Source: Atkinsonella hypoxylon (taxonomy: Eukaryota > Ascomycota > Sordariomycetes > Hypocreales > Clavicipitaceae). Taken from it: a stretch of DNA of 64,000 nucleotides. Below, piece after piece: positions 27,101 through 36,160 of this stretch. How positions within the stretch are numbered: the first letter of the stretch is position 1; the number at the start of each line of letters is the position of its first letter. A model generated the notes under the pieces. That model ran no database searches and was not told the origin of the DNA. It worked only from the letters and a program-made list of their open reading frames with translations. Made by a program: the position numbers and the translations under genes. Location: NCBI GenBank assembly GCA_000729835.1, contig JFHB01000084.1:1-64000 (forward strand), in the 5' to 3' direction.

Positions 27101-28590
27101 CTTTCAGCTTAGCAGCCTCTAGAATTAAGTGGACCTTCTTATTTAGCTCTTTTATAGTGCCTTCATTAAAAGCAGGCAGAAAAGTAGCACTATTAGAACT
27201 AGAAGGTTTAGGGGCTTTAAAAGAGACTTTAGAAGCTCTTTTAGAAGTAATAGGATCTACTACCTTAAAGAGAGACCCTATAGAGAGATTACCTATAGAT
27301 ATAATTATAGTATCTAATTTACTTAGTAAATTAGCTATATTACCTTTATTTTAGCTTTGTTTTGCTTCACTATACCTAATAAATCTATTTAGGGTCTCTT
27401 ATTGCTTATCCATTTAAGCTTTTAGATTAGCTTAAACATTATAGACTTATACTACTCTTTTAGAAGCTAATCTAGCTTCTTTTAGAGCCTTCTTAGCTGT
27501 ATAATCTTCTTTATTAGAAGAGGAATCTACTAGCTAAGGGGGGGACCTTACTAGACTAGGAAAGCTAGTAGCAGCAGCTGTAGCTAGTGTACTAGAACTA
27601 CTACCCCGTTTAGGGCTTGTGCTCTTTCCCTTGCCTATTCCTTTTAGTGCTATTTTTAAGGATTTTAATAGCTAATTTAACGCTCTTTATAGCTAATTAT
27701 AGCCTAAATTACAGTAGAAAAAGTAGTAAATAACAGGTAATAACCTCTTATAGATATCAATAGATTGCTCTATTATAGGCCTAGAAGTGCCCTATATCTT
27801 TAGAAATTATACTAAGATTTTTCTCTGATTTCTTTTGTAACAGGTATAACAGGCTCTAAGGCTGCGTTATATCGCAATCTATATGTATATACAATTTGTA
27901 TAGCAGACCAGATTAACAAGCGGTTGTAAGGGGCATAAAACATAGGTCCTAGCTATTTTTAGCCAAAAAATTCAGGAGATTCTTCTCTAATTAGGTTCTA
28001 ACAAATTAGTAGAGACCTAAGCACAGCTAATTTAGGGATATCTAGCTAATTCCTACTTTAAAATCCTAACTAGTAGGATTACTACACAAATTAATTCTGC
28101 AACCGAAAACACAGGAATATCTGCAATAAGAGCTGTTAGGCGTGCACTACAAATTGTAGTATAGCTACTAACAGAGGTACATAGGGTGCACAATATACAA
28201 GATAACAGTATAACAATAAGCAATATAGTGCAGCGCTAAGCTTATTTCTTAATAGAAATAATTAATTAGGTAGTGCCTAATAAAACAATTCGCAGTGCAA
28301 ATATAATGTATATAGATATATATATTTTAATGTTGCGCAACGATAGAACCTAGCTATTAAGAATAGCTTCAAAAGTGTATATACATAGGGTGTATAGAGT
28401 GCGGGAGGCACAGGGTGGGCAGAATAAAAACACTAGTATAGTAGCTAGCGATATATATGCAGCAGGTATTAATAGCTTCCAGCAAGCTACTAATAGCAGC
28501 AATAGCTGCTAGCGTAGGTCTTAATATAGCTTCTAGTAGGTAATACAGTACACAATAGTAGATTTTAGCGGGCTAACAGCTTGCAGATAG

Positions 28591-28609
28591 GTCTTCCGGG
28601 CTTATAACC
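28591..28609 (-). other. Copia-2 primer-binding site
   Basis: On the minus strand GGTTATAAGCCCGGAA directly follows the 5' LTR. It is the same initiator tRNA-Met anticodon-arm match as in Copia-1. Confidence 0.65.
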
Positions 28610-29313
28610 TATTGAAAATAATAGGGATTATAGAACTAGATATCTAAGAGGGTAGTAGTCTCTTAGATTTAGCACCTATAATTGCTCCTAGCAATTATTA
28701 TGTAGTAGAAGTAGCAGCAGCCTAAATCAAGCTGCAGTGTATAGTATAGATCACGTAGAGGCAATAGATAACTGTAATAGTAGTATCTTTATATTAAGAG
28801 CGCTGTAATAAACAGTAAGAGTAGGATCTTAAATCTTTCCAGTCCCTTATAGACCTACTAACTATATCGGCGGGCTATAGTTGCTAGAAGGGGCTTGTAG
28901 GCTACTTTATAATTTCCGCAAAAAGATTTACTATATAAAAACAAAAAAATCGACTTACAGCTATATAAACGAGACGCCTATATGCACAATTTAATAAATT
29001 CCACTAATAACAAGCAACCCTTATAAGTAACTCTATCTAATAATTATACTATTAGATAGCCCTAATTCTTAGCTTTTAAATAGTATACTTCTTGAATTTC
29101 TACTATTGCTAGTTGTAGAGAAAATCGCTATTAAAGTTAACTATAGGTTAGGCAACTTTGCCTTAGTTGAATCTAGATGTTTTGCATCTAGTAACAGCGA
29201 TATCTCTACCAAAAATCAACGTAACAAGACCTAGTTAGAGTCACGTGATAGAGCAACTAATAGGCAACTAGCAAGCATAAAAATAGGCTATACAGGGTAG
29301 CTTATTTTTAACA
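28610..29313 (-). repeat. Copia-2 5' LTR
   Basis: 704 bp, begins TGTTAAAAATA and ends TATTTTCAATA in element orientation. It is flanked on the right by target duplication ATTTC (29314-29318). Confidence 0.9.
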
Positions 29314-29318
29314 ATTTC

Positions 29319-30543
29319 TATTAGGTTTCTATAGCGTTAACCCTAGTTATTTTAGTGTTGCTATTCTAGGGCCCTTTAGAGCTAAGGCTGTATTTCTGCT
29401 AGTGCTATTCCTTAATGCAATATAACTTAAGGTCTAGTGTAATACTATAGTAGCATTCTACTGCCTAAAGGTAGTTATAGTATAGAATATCCCTTCTTAC
29501 ACTATAATCCCTTATTTTCTTATTAAGCGCTATCTATAACTTAGCTAACTTTATACTATTGTTTTAGTTAGCTCTTTCTACTAGTGTAATTTTCTCCTTA
29601 AAATAAATATAGAATTTAATAAACTACTTATTACTACTTTATTAAAGCTAATTAAGCTTAATTAAAGCTTAGTTCTACTAGTAAGAATCTATAAAGACTA
29701 ATTCTAAGTAATTAAGGAACCTCTATATATTATATCCCTTTACTTTACCTACTTTATAATAGGTAGCTACTCTTTACTAAACCTTAGGCAATAAGCTTTA
29801 GTATAAATAGTACTACTAGTTCTATATTATATCTATAAAGACGCTATTAGCCTAAAGCTTTTAGGTAATTACTATTTACTAAACCTAAAAGCTCTATTTA
29901 TTTCTATTATAAGAGTTTACTATAGGTAGAAGCTTCTATTTAGGTTCCTTTAGCTATTAGCTTACTATAGCTTAAAGCTACTTCTTTATCTATATATAGT
30001 TTATTATAAAGCGTTATAGTTTCTTTATCTATAGAGATTAGCTCTTAACTAGTTTATAAAGTACTGTAATTTTTGCTGCTTTTTAGCTAATTTCTACTGT
30101 ATTTTTCTCTACTTCTTTATAGAGGTTAAAAGAGTGCTTAAGCTAGCTAGCTAGGCCTTTATTACTATAACTAAATAATATTGTTCTTACTAGTATTCTA
30201 TCTATAGAATAATTATAGTATATAATAGACTAACCTAGTAGCTACTGCTAACTAGCGTCTATAATAAGAACTATAATTATAGAGAGAAAAGAAGGAAAAG
30301 AGAAAAAACTAAAAGCCTCTTTATACCTCTATACTATATATTTAAGGGTAAGTCTATTCCCTTAGAAGCCTCTTTTAGTATATACTCTATAGCTAAGGTT
30401 CTCTCTCTAGGGCTTAGTAAAGTCTAGCTAACCCCTAAACAAATACAGCTTGCTTCTATCCCTTTATCTATATAGATCTCTGTCTCTCTCCTGCTGTCCT
30501 CCCTCTACTAAAAGACCCAAGCCTAAGGCTCGAGTCTATAACA
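29319..30543 (-). pseudogene. Gypsy-A 5' region and gag remnant
   Basis: Minus-strand continuation of Gypsy-A beyond Copia-2, matching Gypsy-B 42674-43900 throughout. The first ~350 bp from 30543 (TGTTATAGACTCGAG to about 30190) is probably the 5' LTR and leader, because coding resemblance starts after it. The rest reads as a Gypsy gag with RIP stops. No 3' LTR copy was found in the window to prove the LTR boundary. Confidence 0.65.
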
Positions 30544-30548
30544 GCATT

Positions 30549-31313
30549 AAATAATAAACTATTTAATCTTATTAATTTAGAAAGAGTATAAGCTACTTAA
30601 AATATTATTATATAAATAAAGGAGGTATAAGACCTTATACAGTAAAATATAGTTAAAGCCTAGAAAGTATAAGAGAACTAAGCTAATTAGAAAAGAAGAG
30701 AAGTTAACTTTAATGTAGGCAATAAAGTCTATATATAGAAGAAAGGCTTTATAACTTTAGCTCTAACTACCTAACTTAATTCTTAATATATTAGTCTATA
30801 GTTAATAATTAAAAAGAGAGGTTATAGCTTTATTTTAGATATTCTAGGCTAGTTTAAAGAGTCTCTATTATTTTATATAGATAGGCTATAGAAGGTATTA
30901 ATTAATCTATTACCTTAATAGCTAATAACACTAAAGGAACTATAAGAAATCTAAGGCTAAATAGAATATAAAGTTAACTAGGTACTAGCCTCTAGATTAA
31001 AGGGTTAGAATAAAACCTTAGAATATTAGGTTAGTTAAAAAGGTTATAACCTAGATAATTAGTAGTATTTAGCGAGGAATTTAGCTAATGTAGCGTTAGC
31101 CTTAGTTAAATTTTATAAGAAGTATTTAGATACTGTAGAACTACTAGTAAGACTACAGAAATAGTTAGTTGCAGCTGCTAATAATAAAGCTATAGTAGAA
31201 TATAACAATAACAATATAGCTGCTAAGGATGCTACAATAAAGAGGAAAAGACCTATATAATATAGGTAAAACCTTTAATACTGTTTAACAATATTAGGTT
31301 TAGAAGGGAGTAG
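30549..31313 (+). pseudogene. Gypsy-D pol 3' end: integrase C-terminus plus chromodomain
   Basis: The + strand frame, reading through TAG/TAA, begins with the Ala/Gln/Lys-rich helix and V-G-x-K-V-Y block of a Gypsy integrase C-terminal (GPY/F) domain at about 30600-30900. A chromodomain-like stretch at about 30961-31130 follows (IEYKVNQVLASR, then YQVSxKGY, then a LARNLANV/FYKKYLD tail). Such chromodomains mark chromoviruses and in known cases target integration to histone-modified chromatin. A polypurine-like GAAGGGAG and an LTR come next. The 5' part of the element is not recognised; Gypsy-A abuts it on the left. Confidence 0.75.
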
Positions 31314-31900
31314 TGTAACAGTTATAATCCCTCTATATAATGCCTTATTGTTATTGCTAGTAGGGCCTTAGGTCTCCTTTAGTTAAACTTTAAACTGTTG
31401 TAGAACAACGTTAGACTAGTGGATGCACTAGATATAGCTCTACTTTAGATTGTTAACTCCACTAGGGTCCGTTAATCTTATAACCCTCTAGCGCCTACAG
31501 AGGCTTTGCCTCCTTTTTCCTCCTTTCCCCTCTATCTTAGAGTCTTCGTTGATAGAGCCTAATAAGATCATTTAATCTTTCCCCTATAGCCGTGACAGGC
31601 AGCTAGAAGCAAGGGTTATTTAGTCTATTATCTTTCCTTTATTATAAGGCTTTATACACACTAATATCTGCCCCTCTTATAGAGGTAGTGAAATAGATTA
31701 CTTAGTATCCCTTAGTATTCTCTAGCTCTATAAGCTGTAGGATTTTCGGGTATTTAGCAATCCCCCATCTTGTTTTTCTCTCTCTTCTTCTCTTTCTTTC
31801 TCTCTTAGAATTATCTATATATAGGCTGCTTCTTCTCTCCTAAGTTAGAGGAATTAAGCAAGCAATTTACACTCTTCTACACACTAGAAGCTTCTTTATC
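31314..31900 (+). repeat. Probable Gypsy-D 3' LTR (end approximate)
   Basis: It starts TGTAACAG immediately after the purine tract at 31302-31310 and runs through moderately RIP-mutated, pyrimidine-rich DNA to the place where composition becomes normal (about 31900-31920). No second copy or target duplication is present in the window, so the right end is a guess. Confidence 0.45.
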
Positions 31901-31921
31901 TTCTATCTTCCACTTGATATT

Positions 31922-32005
31922 ATGTCCACTATCAAAATTCTTGTGCTCATTCTTTGCGTACTAAAATTGAGCCCCAAGACTGTTGGTAATAACTTTTTTA
32001 GTTAA
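31922..32005 (+). CDS. Very short signal-peptide-like ORF at the AT/GC border (doubtful)
   Basis: A 27-codon ATG frame encoding a peptide with one Lys at position 5, a hydrophobic core (ILVLILCVL) and a short polar tail, ending in TAA. It starts within ~20 bases of where RIP mutation fades. A GTAATA within codons 22-24 could be a splice donor and would extend it, and an acceptor-like CTTGCAG lies near 32166, but no convincing downstream exon is seen. Secreted effector genes often sit at such borders. Chance is just as likely. Confidence 0.15.
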   Translation: MSTIKILVLILCVLKLSPKTVGNNFFS

Positions 32006-33347
32006 ATGTTAGGATACAAGAAACTTAATGCTGCATTTAAAGGGAAAATTAAATCTGTCCTTAATTAAATATTATAATCAATAGTAGAGATAATGCAAAT
32101 GCTCTGTAAGCAACGTGTTATCTACAAGCGGCGAGTTCTATCAGGATATACACATTCCTTGCAGAATTAATATTTTGCCACTAACTGCCAAGGTAAATGC
32201 CTTAACAGTTAGTAAGCAAAATAACTGTAGGGGATAAAGAACAAAGAAATCGTGCGATAGGAAAGTCTTTCTTTACTAAGGCTGGTTTCAAAAGGTAAAA
32301 CATCTCGGTCTGTCTGTCCATAGATCATCTGAAAATAACTGCCACAAGAGTCTAACTAAGCGCTAAGGTTTAGTTCTTTGAATTTAAGTTCTCGCAGTCA
32401 TCAAACATAGACGTGGAATGTTTTATAAGCAAGCCTAGGACGTTGGCGTAGATTCTACGTTTCACTGGCACTCCAACCGTATTCTGTCTTATTCCCCTTC
32501 TTGTTGTAAGTTACCGTTAAATACCTTGAATATCTCTCAAGAATATTACACCTCAAGTTCGCGAAACAGAAGTCCTCTACAACGCTGGCAATCCTTATTT
32601 CATGTAGCCAAATATAGTCCTATTTTACGTTGTGCAAGAGTAATTTGTAGCAAACATTGCATGCAGACTGTAGCTCGTACTCCTGACGACACTCACACCA
32701 ATGGCTCAGGTCGAACTGGGCAAGATGCTACATAGATTCGACTATTTCTCAGACTCAGAAGGGCCTGAGCATAGGAAAGATTATGCTATTTGTGATTCTC
32801 AATATGGGTCCGTCTATGGCAGGCGCTGGGTTAAATGCGTACGAAATTGCAGCATAGAAGATGCTCGGTAGAATATTATGAACCGATTAGAGAGAATTCG
32901 GCAGGTATAGTTCCGATCAGATAAGTTGGTTTCAATGTATTTATTCAATGGTACTAGGTCACACTATAAAAGGAGTACCAGGAACATCTAGATTACAAAA
33001 AGGTTTGTCGTAAGTCTTCACATTTGTGGGCTGCTTAGCCGTCACCAATGACTGAAGGCGCAATGGTCATATCCAAGGTGTTCGTGGAACCGTTGTGGCT
33101 AGGCTAGTCCATCGTCGCTGGTAGTGACCGAATGGTATTTTGCGGTGATTTGGTGTCGAATGTTCTCAAAGTCGACATGACAATACCTGGTCTCATGGCA
33201 TGTTCTTAATCGTAAGCCTTGATAGCAGATGATGCCGAAGTATGGATCATTGGTCGGTCAGCGCGCTTTCACAGCAGCAGACCAATTGGTAGTAGATCTA
33301 CCGGTCTTTGGGAGAAGCTAACTAAGTTACGCCGCAAGCAAAAGGTC

Positions 33348-33389
33348 GCCCGAGGTCTCATGCCCGAGACCTCACGCCCGAGCCTGGGG
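33348..33389. repeat. 14-bp tandem repeat with internal palindrome
   Basis: Three units each starting GCCCGAG, spaced 14 bases apart; the third is diverged after the first seven bases. Units 1 and 2 together form an 8-bp inverted repeat, GAGGTCTC (33352-33359) and GAGACCTC (33366-33373), with a 6-base loop. Confidence 0.6.
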
Positions 33390-33682
33390 GCCGTCGGGCT
33401 CGGATACTGCGTTGAAGCTAGCCTGTTTCAGGTTGCATACGGAGCACATAATATAATATACCTACCGGCCACAGCTCGCATTGATCGAGATCGGTAGCTA
33501 AGGTGTTGCAATATAGCACCCGCACAGGCAGGAAAACAGGCTTGGTGGCTCGGAGAGGCCGGCGTGCACATGGAGGAAGAATTAGCCGGAACCTCGCGAG
33601 GCACGCTCGAATGTGACCGGCCAGGGGGGGCTTAGATGCCTGTCTGAGTGGCTGAGGAACAGAGAAGTGATTCAAGCTAAGC

Positions 33683-33705
33683 TACGGAGTACGGAGTACG
33701 GAATA
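33683..33705. repeat. Tandem TACGGAG-type motif cluster
   Basis: Three consecutive 7-bp TACGGAG-type units ending in ATA. The same motif recurs singly at 33794-33802, 33862-33870, 33907-33915 and 34207-34219, and again at 34893-34915, 35589-35600 and about 35621-35632. Confidence 0.75.
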
Positions 33706-34110
33706 GATCGTCAGCTGTTTTCCTTGCAACTTCATCAAGGGCCCCGGAAAATGACGTCGTGGCACGCCGATAGCGCCGATAGCGGATTTTCTCTACGGAG
33801 TAAACAGGATATGAATGGAAGTCCCAACATCTCGAGCGCAAATCGAGAAGATCAAAGGCAGTATTCCGTAATCATAACCAGCGACGCTCACAAATCAGGC
33901 ACGGACTACTCCGTAAGACGGTCGGATAAGCTCCGATGCGAAGAGCCGGATAGCCGGCACGCGATAGAGGCGAAGGCTCGGACAGAGACCAATCGCCGCC
34001 CTCATGGCAAACCGCTCCTTGTTGCGCATTGAACAATGCAAACAGGCCAACACCGCCACTTTCATAGCTCGACCGCTAATTGCAAGGATGTCTCCCGCGC
34101 AGGTTCAAAG

Positions 34111-34120
34111 TATATATATA
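34111..34120 (+). promoter_or_regulatory. TATA box of the cysteine-tail gene
   Basis: TATATATATA lies 141 bases before the ATG at 34261. It is followed by an AGGGG element (34122-34126) that matches the fungal stress-response element core, and then by a CT-rich leader (TCTCTCTCACTC), both usual in highly expressed fungal promoters. Confidence 0.55.
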
Positions 34121-34260
34121 GAGGGGTTATTTGCCGGGCATCCGAACCGAACGGTCTCTCTCACTCATTGTCTGTATTATTTATTTATTTTTCTCGTGCT
34201 ACTTACTACTCCGTCCGTAGTCTACTATTCTTATCCAATTTCAAATCATCACCACACAAC

Positions 34261-34509
34261 ATGCCTGCCTCTACTGAACCCTCCCAGCAGCCGCCAATGG
34301 CTGTTGAGCCTAACCACGTCATTACCCAGCAGCCCGTATGTTTCTTACCAGAAAGCCTCTCCACGTGTCTGGCGTGACGAAAAAAACTTTGCTGACGTTT
34401 GGGGTAGAACACTTCCGAGCAGCAGCCTGAGATGGCTTTACGTGGAGGCGAGGAAGCTGGCTGCTCGTTATGCTGCGGATTGTGCTCGTGCGAAGAGGGT
34501 TGCTGCTAG
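34261..34509 (+). CDS. Small two-exon protein with cysteine-rich C-terminus (58 aa)
   Basis: Exon 1 is 34261-34335 (25 codons) and exon 2 is 34408-34509 (33 codons plus TAG). The 72-bp intron has donor GTATGT, branch site GCTGAC (34391-34396) and acceptor GGGGTAG, and is in phase 0. The N-terminus is Pro/Gln-rich and polar, without a signal peptide. A Leu-Arg-Gly-Gly-Glu-Glu segment follows. The last 15 residues are CSLCCGLCSCEEGCC, seven cysteines. A Gln/Pro-rich head with a Cys-cluster tail recalls small fungal CYSTM-type or metallothionein-like proteins, but I cannot assign a family. A TATA box, stress element and AATAAA at 34600 frame it as a complete gene. It sits alone between the left graveyard and tam41. 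Function unknown. Confidence 0.65.
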
Positions 34510-34599
34510 ATGCGTCCCTCAAGCTCTCACGGGCTTGTCAGGCAGAGGATGCAAAGAGGGTTGGCTGGTTCTGCCCTTGGATTGACTAGAACCAAATTC

Positions 34600-34605
34600 A
34601 ATAAA
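34600..34605 (+). terminator. Polyadenylation signal of the cysteine-tail gene
   Basis: AATAAA 91 bases after the TAG stop, in an A-rich stretch. Confidence 0.5.
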
Positions 34606-34892
34606 CAGCTCAGAAGTAAAAAAGAAATAAAAAATGACCCAAGGCTTTTTTCCTGCGTACTTGTCCCCAGGTCACCTCAGGTCTTTATCCATAAACCGTT
34701 GTCACCGAGATTCTGCCATGTAGATAACGTCAGATGCGAAAGTTTGCAAAAATGATCCCGAGCCTTCATTTGGAGTCGTATATTCATTCCGCAATGATAA
34801 TCAAGTGAGCAAATCTGGCTTCCGTGCGGGATCCGTTCCCTCTGCTTGACTTCTCTGCTAAGCCAAGGTGCGCGACTTCTTTCAAGTTTACA

Positions 34893-34915
34893 TACGGAAT
34901 ACGGAGTACGGAATA
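34893..34915. repeat. Second tandem TACGGAG/TACGGAA cluster
   Basis: Three 7-bp units (TACGGAA, TACGGAG, TACGGAA) followed by TA. It has the same motif as 33683-33705 about 1.2 kb away, on the other side of the cysteine-tail gene. Confidence 0.75.
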
Positions 34916-35044
34916 CAACTGTTCGATTCTTACAGCCAATCACAATCACTCGGCTGGCTTGGCAGTGGGCTGCTTACCGAGCCCTAGGTACTACGCCACA
35001 GACGACGACGACTGTACATGATTGAAACTGGAGGAATGAGATAG

Positions 35045-35079
35045 ATCACATGCATCACATACATCACATACATCACATG
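35045..35079. repeat. 9-bp minisatellite, about 4 units
   Basis: Units ATCACATGC, ATCACATAC, ATCACATAC and a partial ATCACATG in direct tandem. Confidence 0.85.
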
Positions 35080-36141
35080 TTAATCAATATGTATCGTCCA
35101 TGCCGGCACACATTGCTACATACTCCGAAATCGAATCAACGGAAAGTTGCTAAACCCAACGGCTGGGTCTCGGCTTTGCCCTTGTGCATGTAGATGATAT
35201 GATAATCTCGTGGTTCATTCTTGCCAAAGAGGCGACTTGGAGAAGAGGCCGAAAGCCAAGGCACAGCCATATTGAGGGCAGTAAATCGCGCAAAGAAAAA
35301 GAAAAGAAAACGTCCAGAAGCCACCTCCTGAAGGGTGTTAGAAACCGGCTGGTAGAGGAGGCATTCACCCCCCGGGCTATTAAGAACGTTGCTGCTCCAT
35401 AAAGTACTTATTTCTGCCACTAACTATTCTTTTATCGAGTACAAGACCATTAAATAGTGCATTTCGGTTCGAGTCTCAACCGGCGGGATTGGAACGGATG
35501 GAGGGTTGGTAAGATGCGGACTAGCGCATCAGTCCTCATCGAAGAAGACAGATCTCGCCTGGCTCGTAAAAGAAGAGACGAGTCAGCTTATTCCGTACTC
35601 GATATTTCTAAGCCACATAACACGGAGTACTCTGGCTGCAGGACGGCACCGGCACCGGCTAATAATAATTCCGGTTGACACCGTTGTAAAGGACCCACAA
35701 CAGTTGTCATACCGCGTTTTCCGGTTGAAAGCCCCAAGCTCTCACTCAATAAGCCATCATACACGCGCATCATCACCATAGAGAATCGTATACACGCCGC
35801 CATTCGGCCCTTGCCGATTGACGCACCAACCCATCTACAGAGCGGTGGGGGTCCACGACGCGAGGGAAACAGGCTCGGTAGTTCGGTTCAGACTTGTCAA
35901 CATCTCAATTGACGGCAACAGCAAGCTCTTCCTCCACCCGTCCGTCAGACGGTGTGTCGTCCATGTCGCCGTCGATTCCTTCAGACCACTCTCAGCCCAC
36001 GGCTTCGCTTTCGGTGTCACGAATGCCATTGGGTGGCTGCACCATCGTCGCTCTCTAAACTAGCTCTTCCACTTTTCAAGATAATCGTATATCAGACCAT
36101 CGGCCGACCCAGATCTCTCCCCATTGCTTGTGTAGCGCACT

Positions 36142-36155
36142 CCCCCCCCCCCCCC
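36142..36155. repeat. Run of 14 C just before the tam41 start
   Basis: A homopolymer ending five bases before the ATG at 36161. It lies in the 5' UTR if the annotated start is right. Confidence 0.8.
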
Positions 36156-36160
36156 GCGCC

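Larger units (their letters stand above)
14563..27653 (-). pseudogene. Copia-2 gag-pol remnant, split by Copia-1
   Basis: The minus-strand frame starts at 27653 (ATA where Copia-4 keeps ATG) and runs to a stop at 14563-14565. It is interrupted at 16295-24109. Order: gag with a Ser-rich tail, protease, HHCC integrase, reverse transcriptase, RNase H. The RT active site at 15612-15623 reads YVDN. RIP stops are throughout, and the total coding length is not a multiple of three, so at least one small indel is also present. Confidence 0.85.
13665..29313 (-). mobile_element. Copia-2: full-length Copia element split by Copia-1
   Basis: Minus-strand Copia with LTRs 13665-14368 (3' LTR) and 28610-29313 (5' LTR), both about 704 bp. 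Target duplication ATTTC is at 13660-13664 and 29314-29318. The internal part is interrupted by Copia-1 at 16295-24104. The uninterrupted sequence across that junction is present in Copia-4 near 59150-59165. The polypurine tract is CTAGAGGGAG in element orientation, next to the 3' LTR. The insertion lies in Gypsy-A gag, and the empty site is seen in Gypsy-B near 43890. The element is RIP-dead. Confidence 0.92.
9195..30543 (-). mobile_element. Gypsy-A: chromovirus-type Gypsy element carrying nested Copia insertions
   Basis: Element on the minus strand with its 5' end at 30543 (TGTTATAGACTCGAG). The pieces are 29319-30543 (leader and gag), 11729-13664 (gag end with zinc-knuckle remnant, protease and RT) and 9195-11022 (RNase H, integrase). 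They are separated by Copia-2 and a solo Copia LTR. Gypsy-B at 42674-55900 is the same family and shows the empty version of each insertion site. Relative to Gypsy-B it stops short: the match ends near 9195 just after the integrase C-terminal motif, so the chromodomain and 3' LTR are absent. The RT active site at 12126-12137 reads YLNN instead of YLDD. Confidence 0.8.
32006..34110. other. Intergenic, normal composition, no convincing gene
   Basis: The left part of the gene island. Frames of 69-139 codons occur (about 32526-32735, 33219-33497, 33613-34032) but start from TTG or lack any recognisable protein pattern, and none has splice signals that extend it. It contains a 14-bp tandem repeat at 33348-33389 and several TACGGAGTA/TACTCCGTA motifs from 33683 onward. 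No tRNA could be folded. Confidence 0.5.
34606..36160. other. Intergenic and tam41 upstream region
   Basis: No gene is supported. It holds TACGGAGTA-type motifs (34893-34915, 35121-35130, 35589-35600, 35621-35632), a 9-bp minisatellite at 35045-35079 and a 14-base C run at 36142-36155. A 31-codon ATG frame at 35963-36058 ends ~100 bases before the tam41 start and could be an upstream ORF in its leader. Other frames of 60-95 codons here overlap on both strands and show no protein pattern. Confidence 0.5.

Noticed and set aside
30541..30548. GCATT after the Gypsy-A 5' end as a target duplication
   Set aside because: No matching GCATT is found at the left end near 9195, where the element is truncated, so it cannot be tested.
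33641..33680. A tRNA A-box-like GTCTGAGTGGCTGAGG with GATTCAAGC close by
   Set aside because: The B-box-like part is too near, and no acceptor, anticodon or T stems can be formed.
34004..34585. A 193-codon + frame overlapping the cysteine-tail gene, with a 113-codon neighbour
   Set aside because: It runs through the TATA box, the leader and the intron of the spliced gene, and its sequence has no protein pattern. The spliced model has canonical signals.
35463..35485. B-box-like GGTTCGAGTC
   Set aside because: The flanking bases do not pair into a T stem and no A box lies upstream at the right distance.
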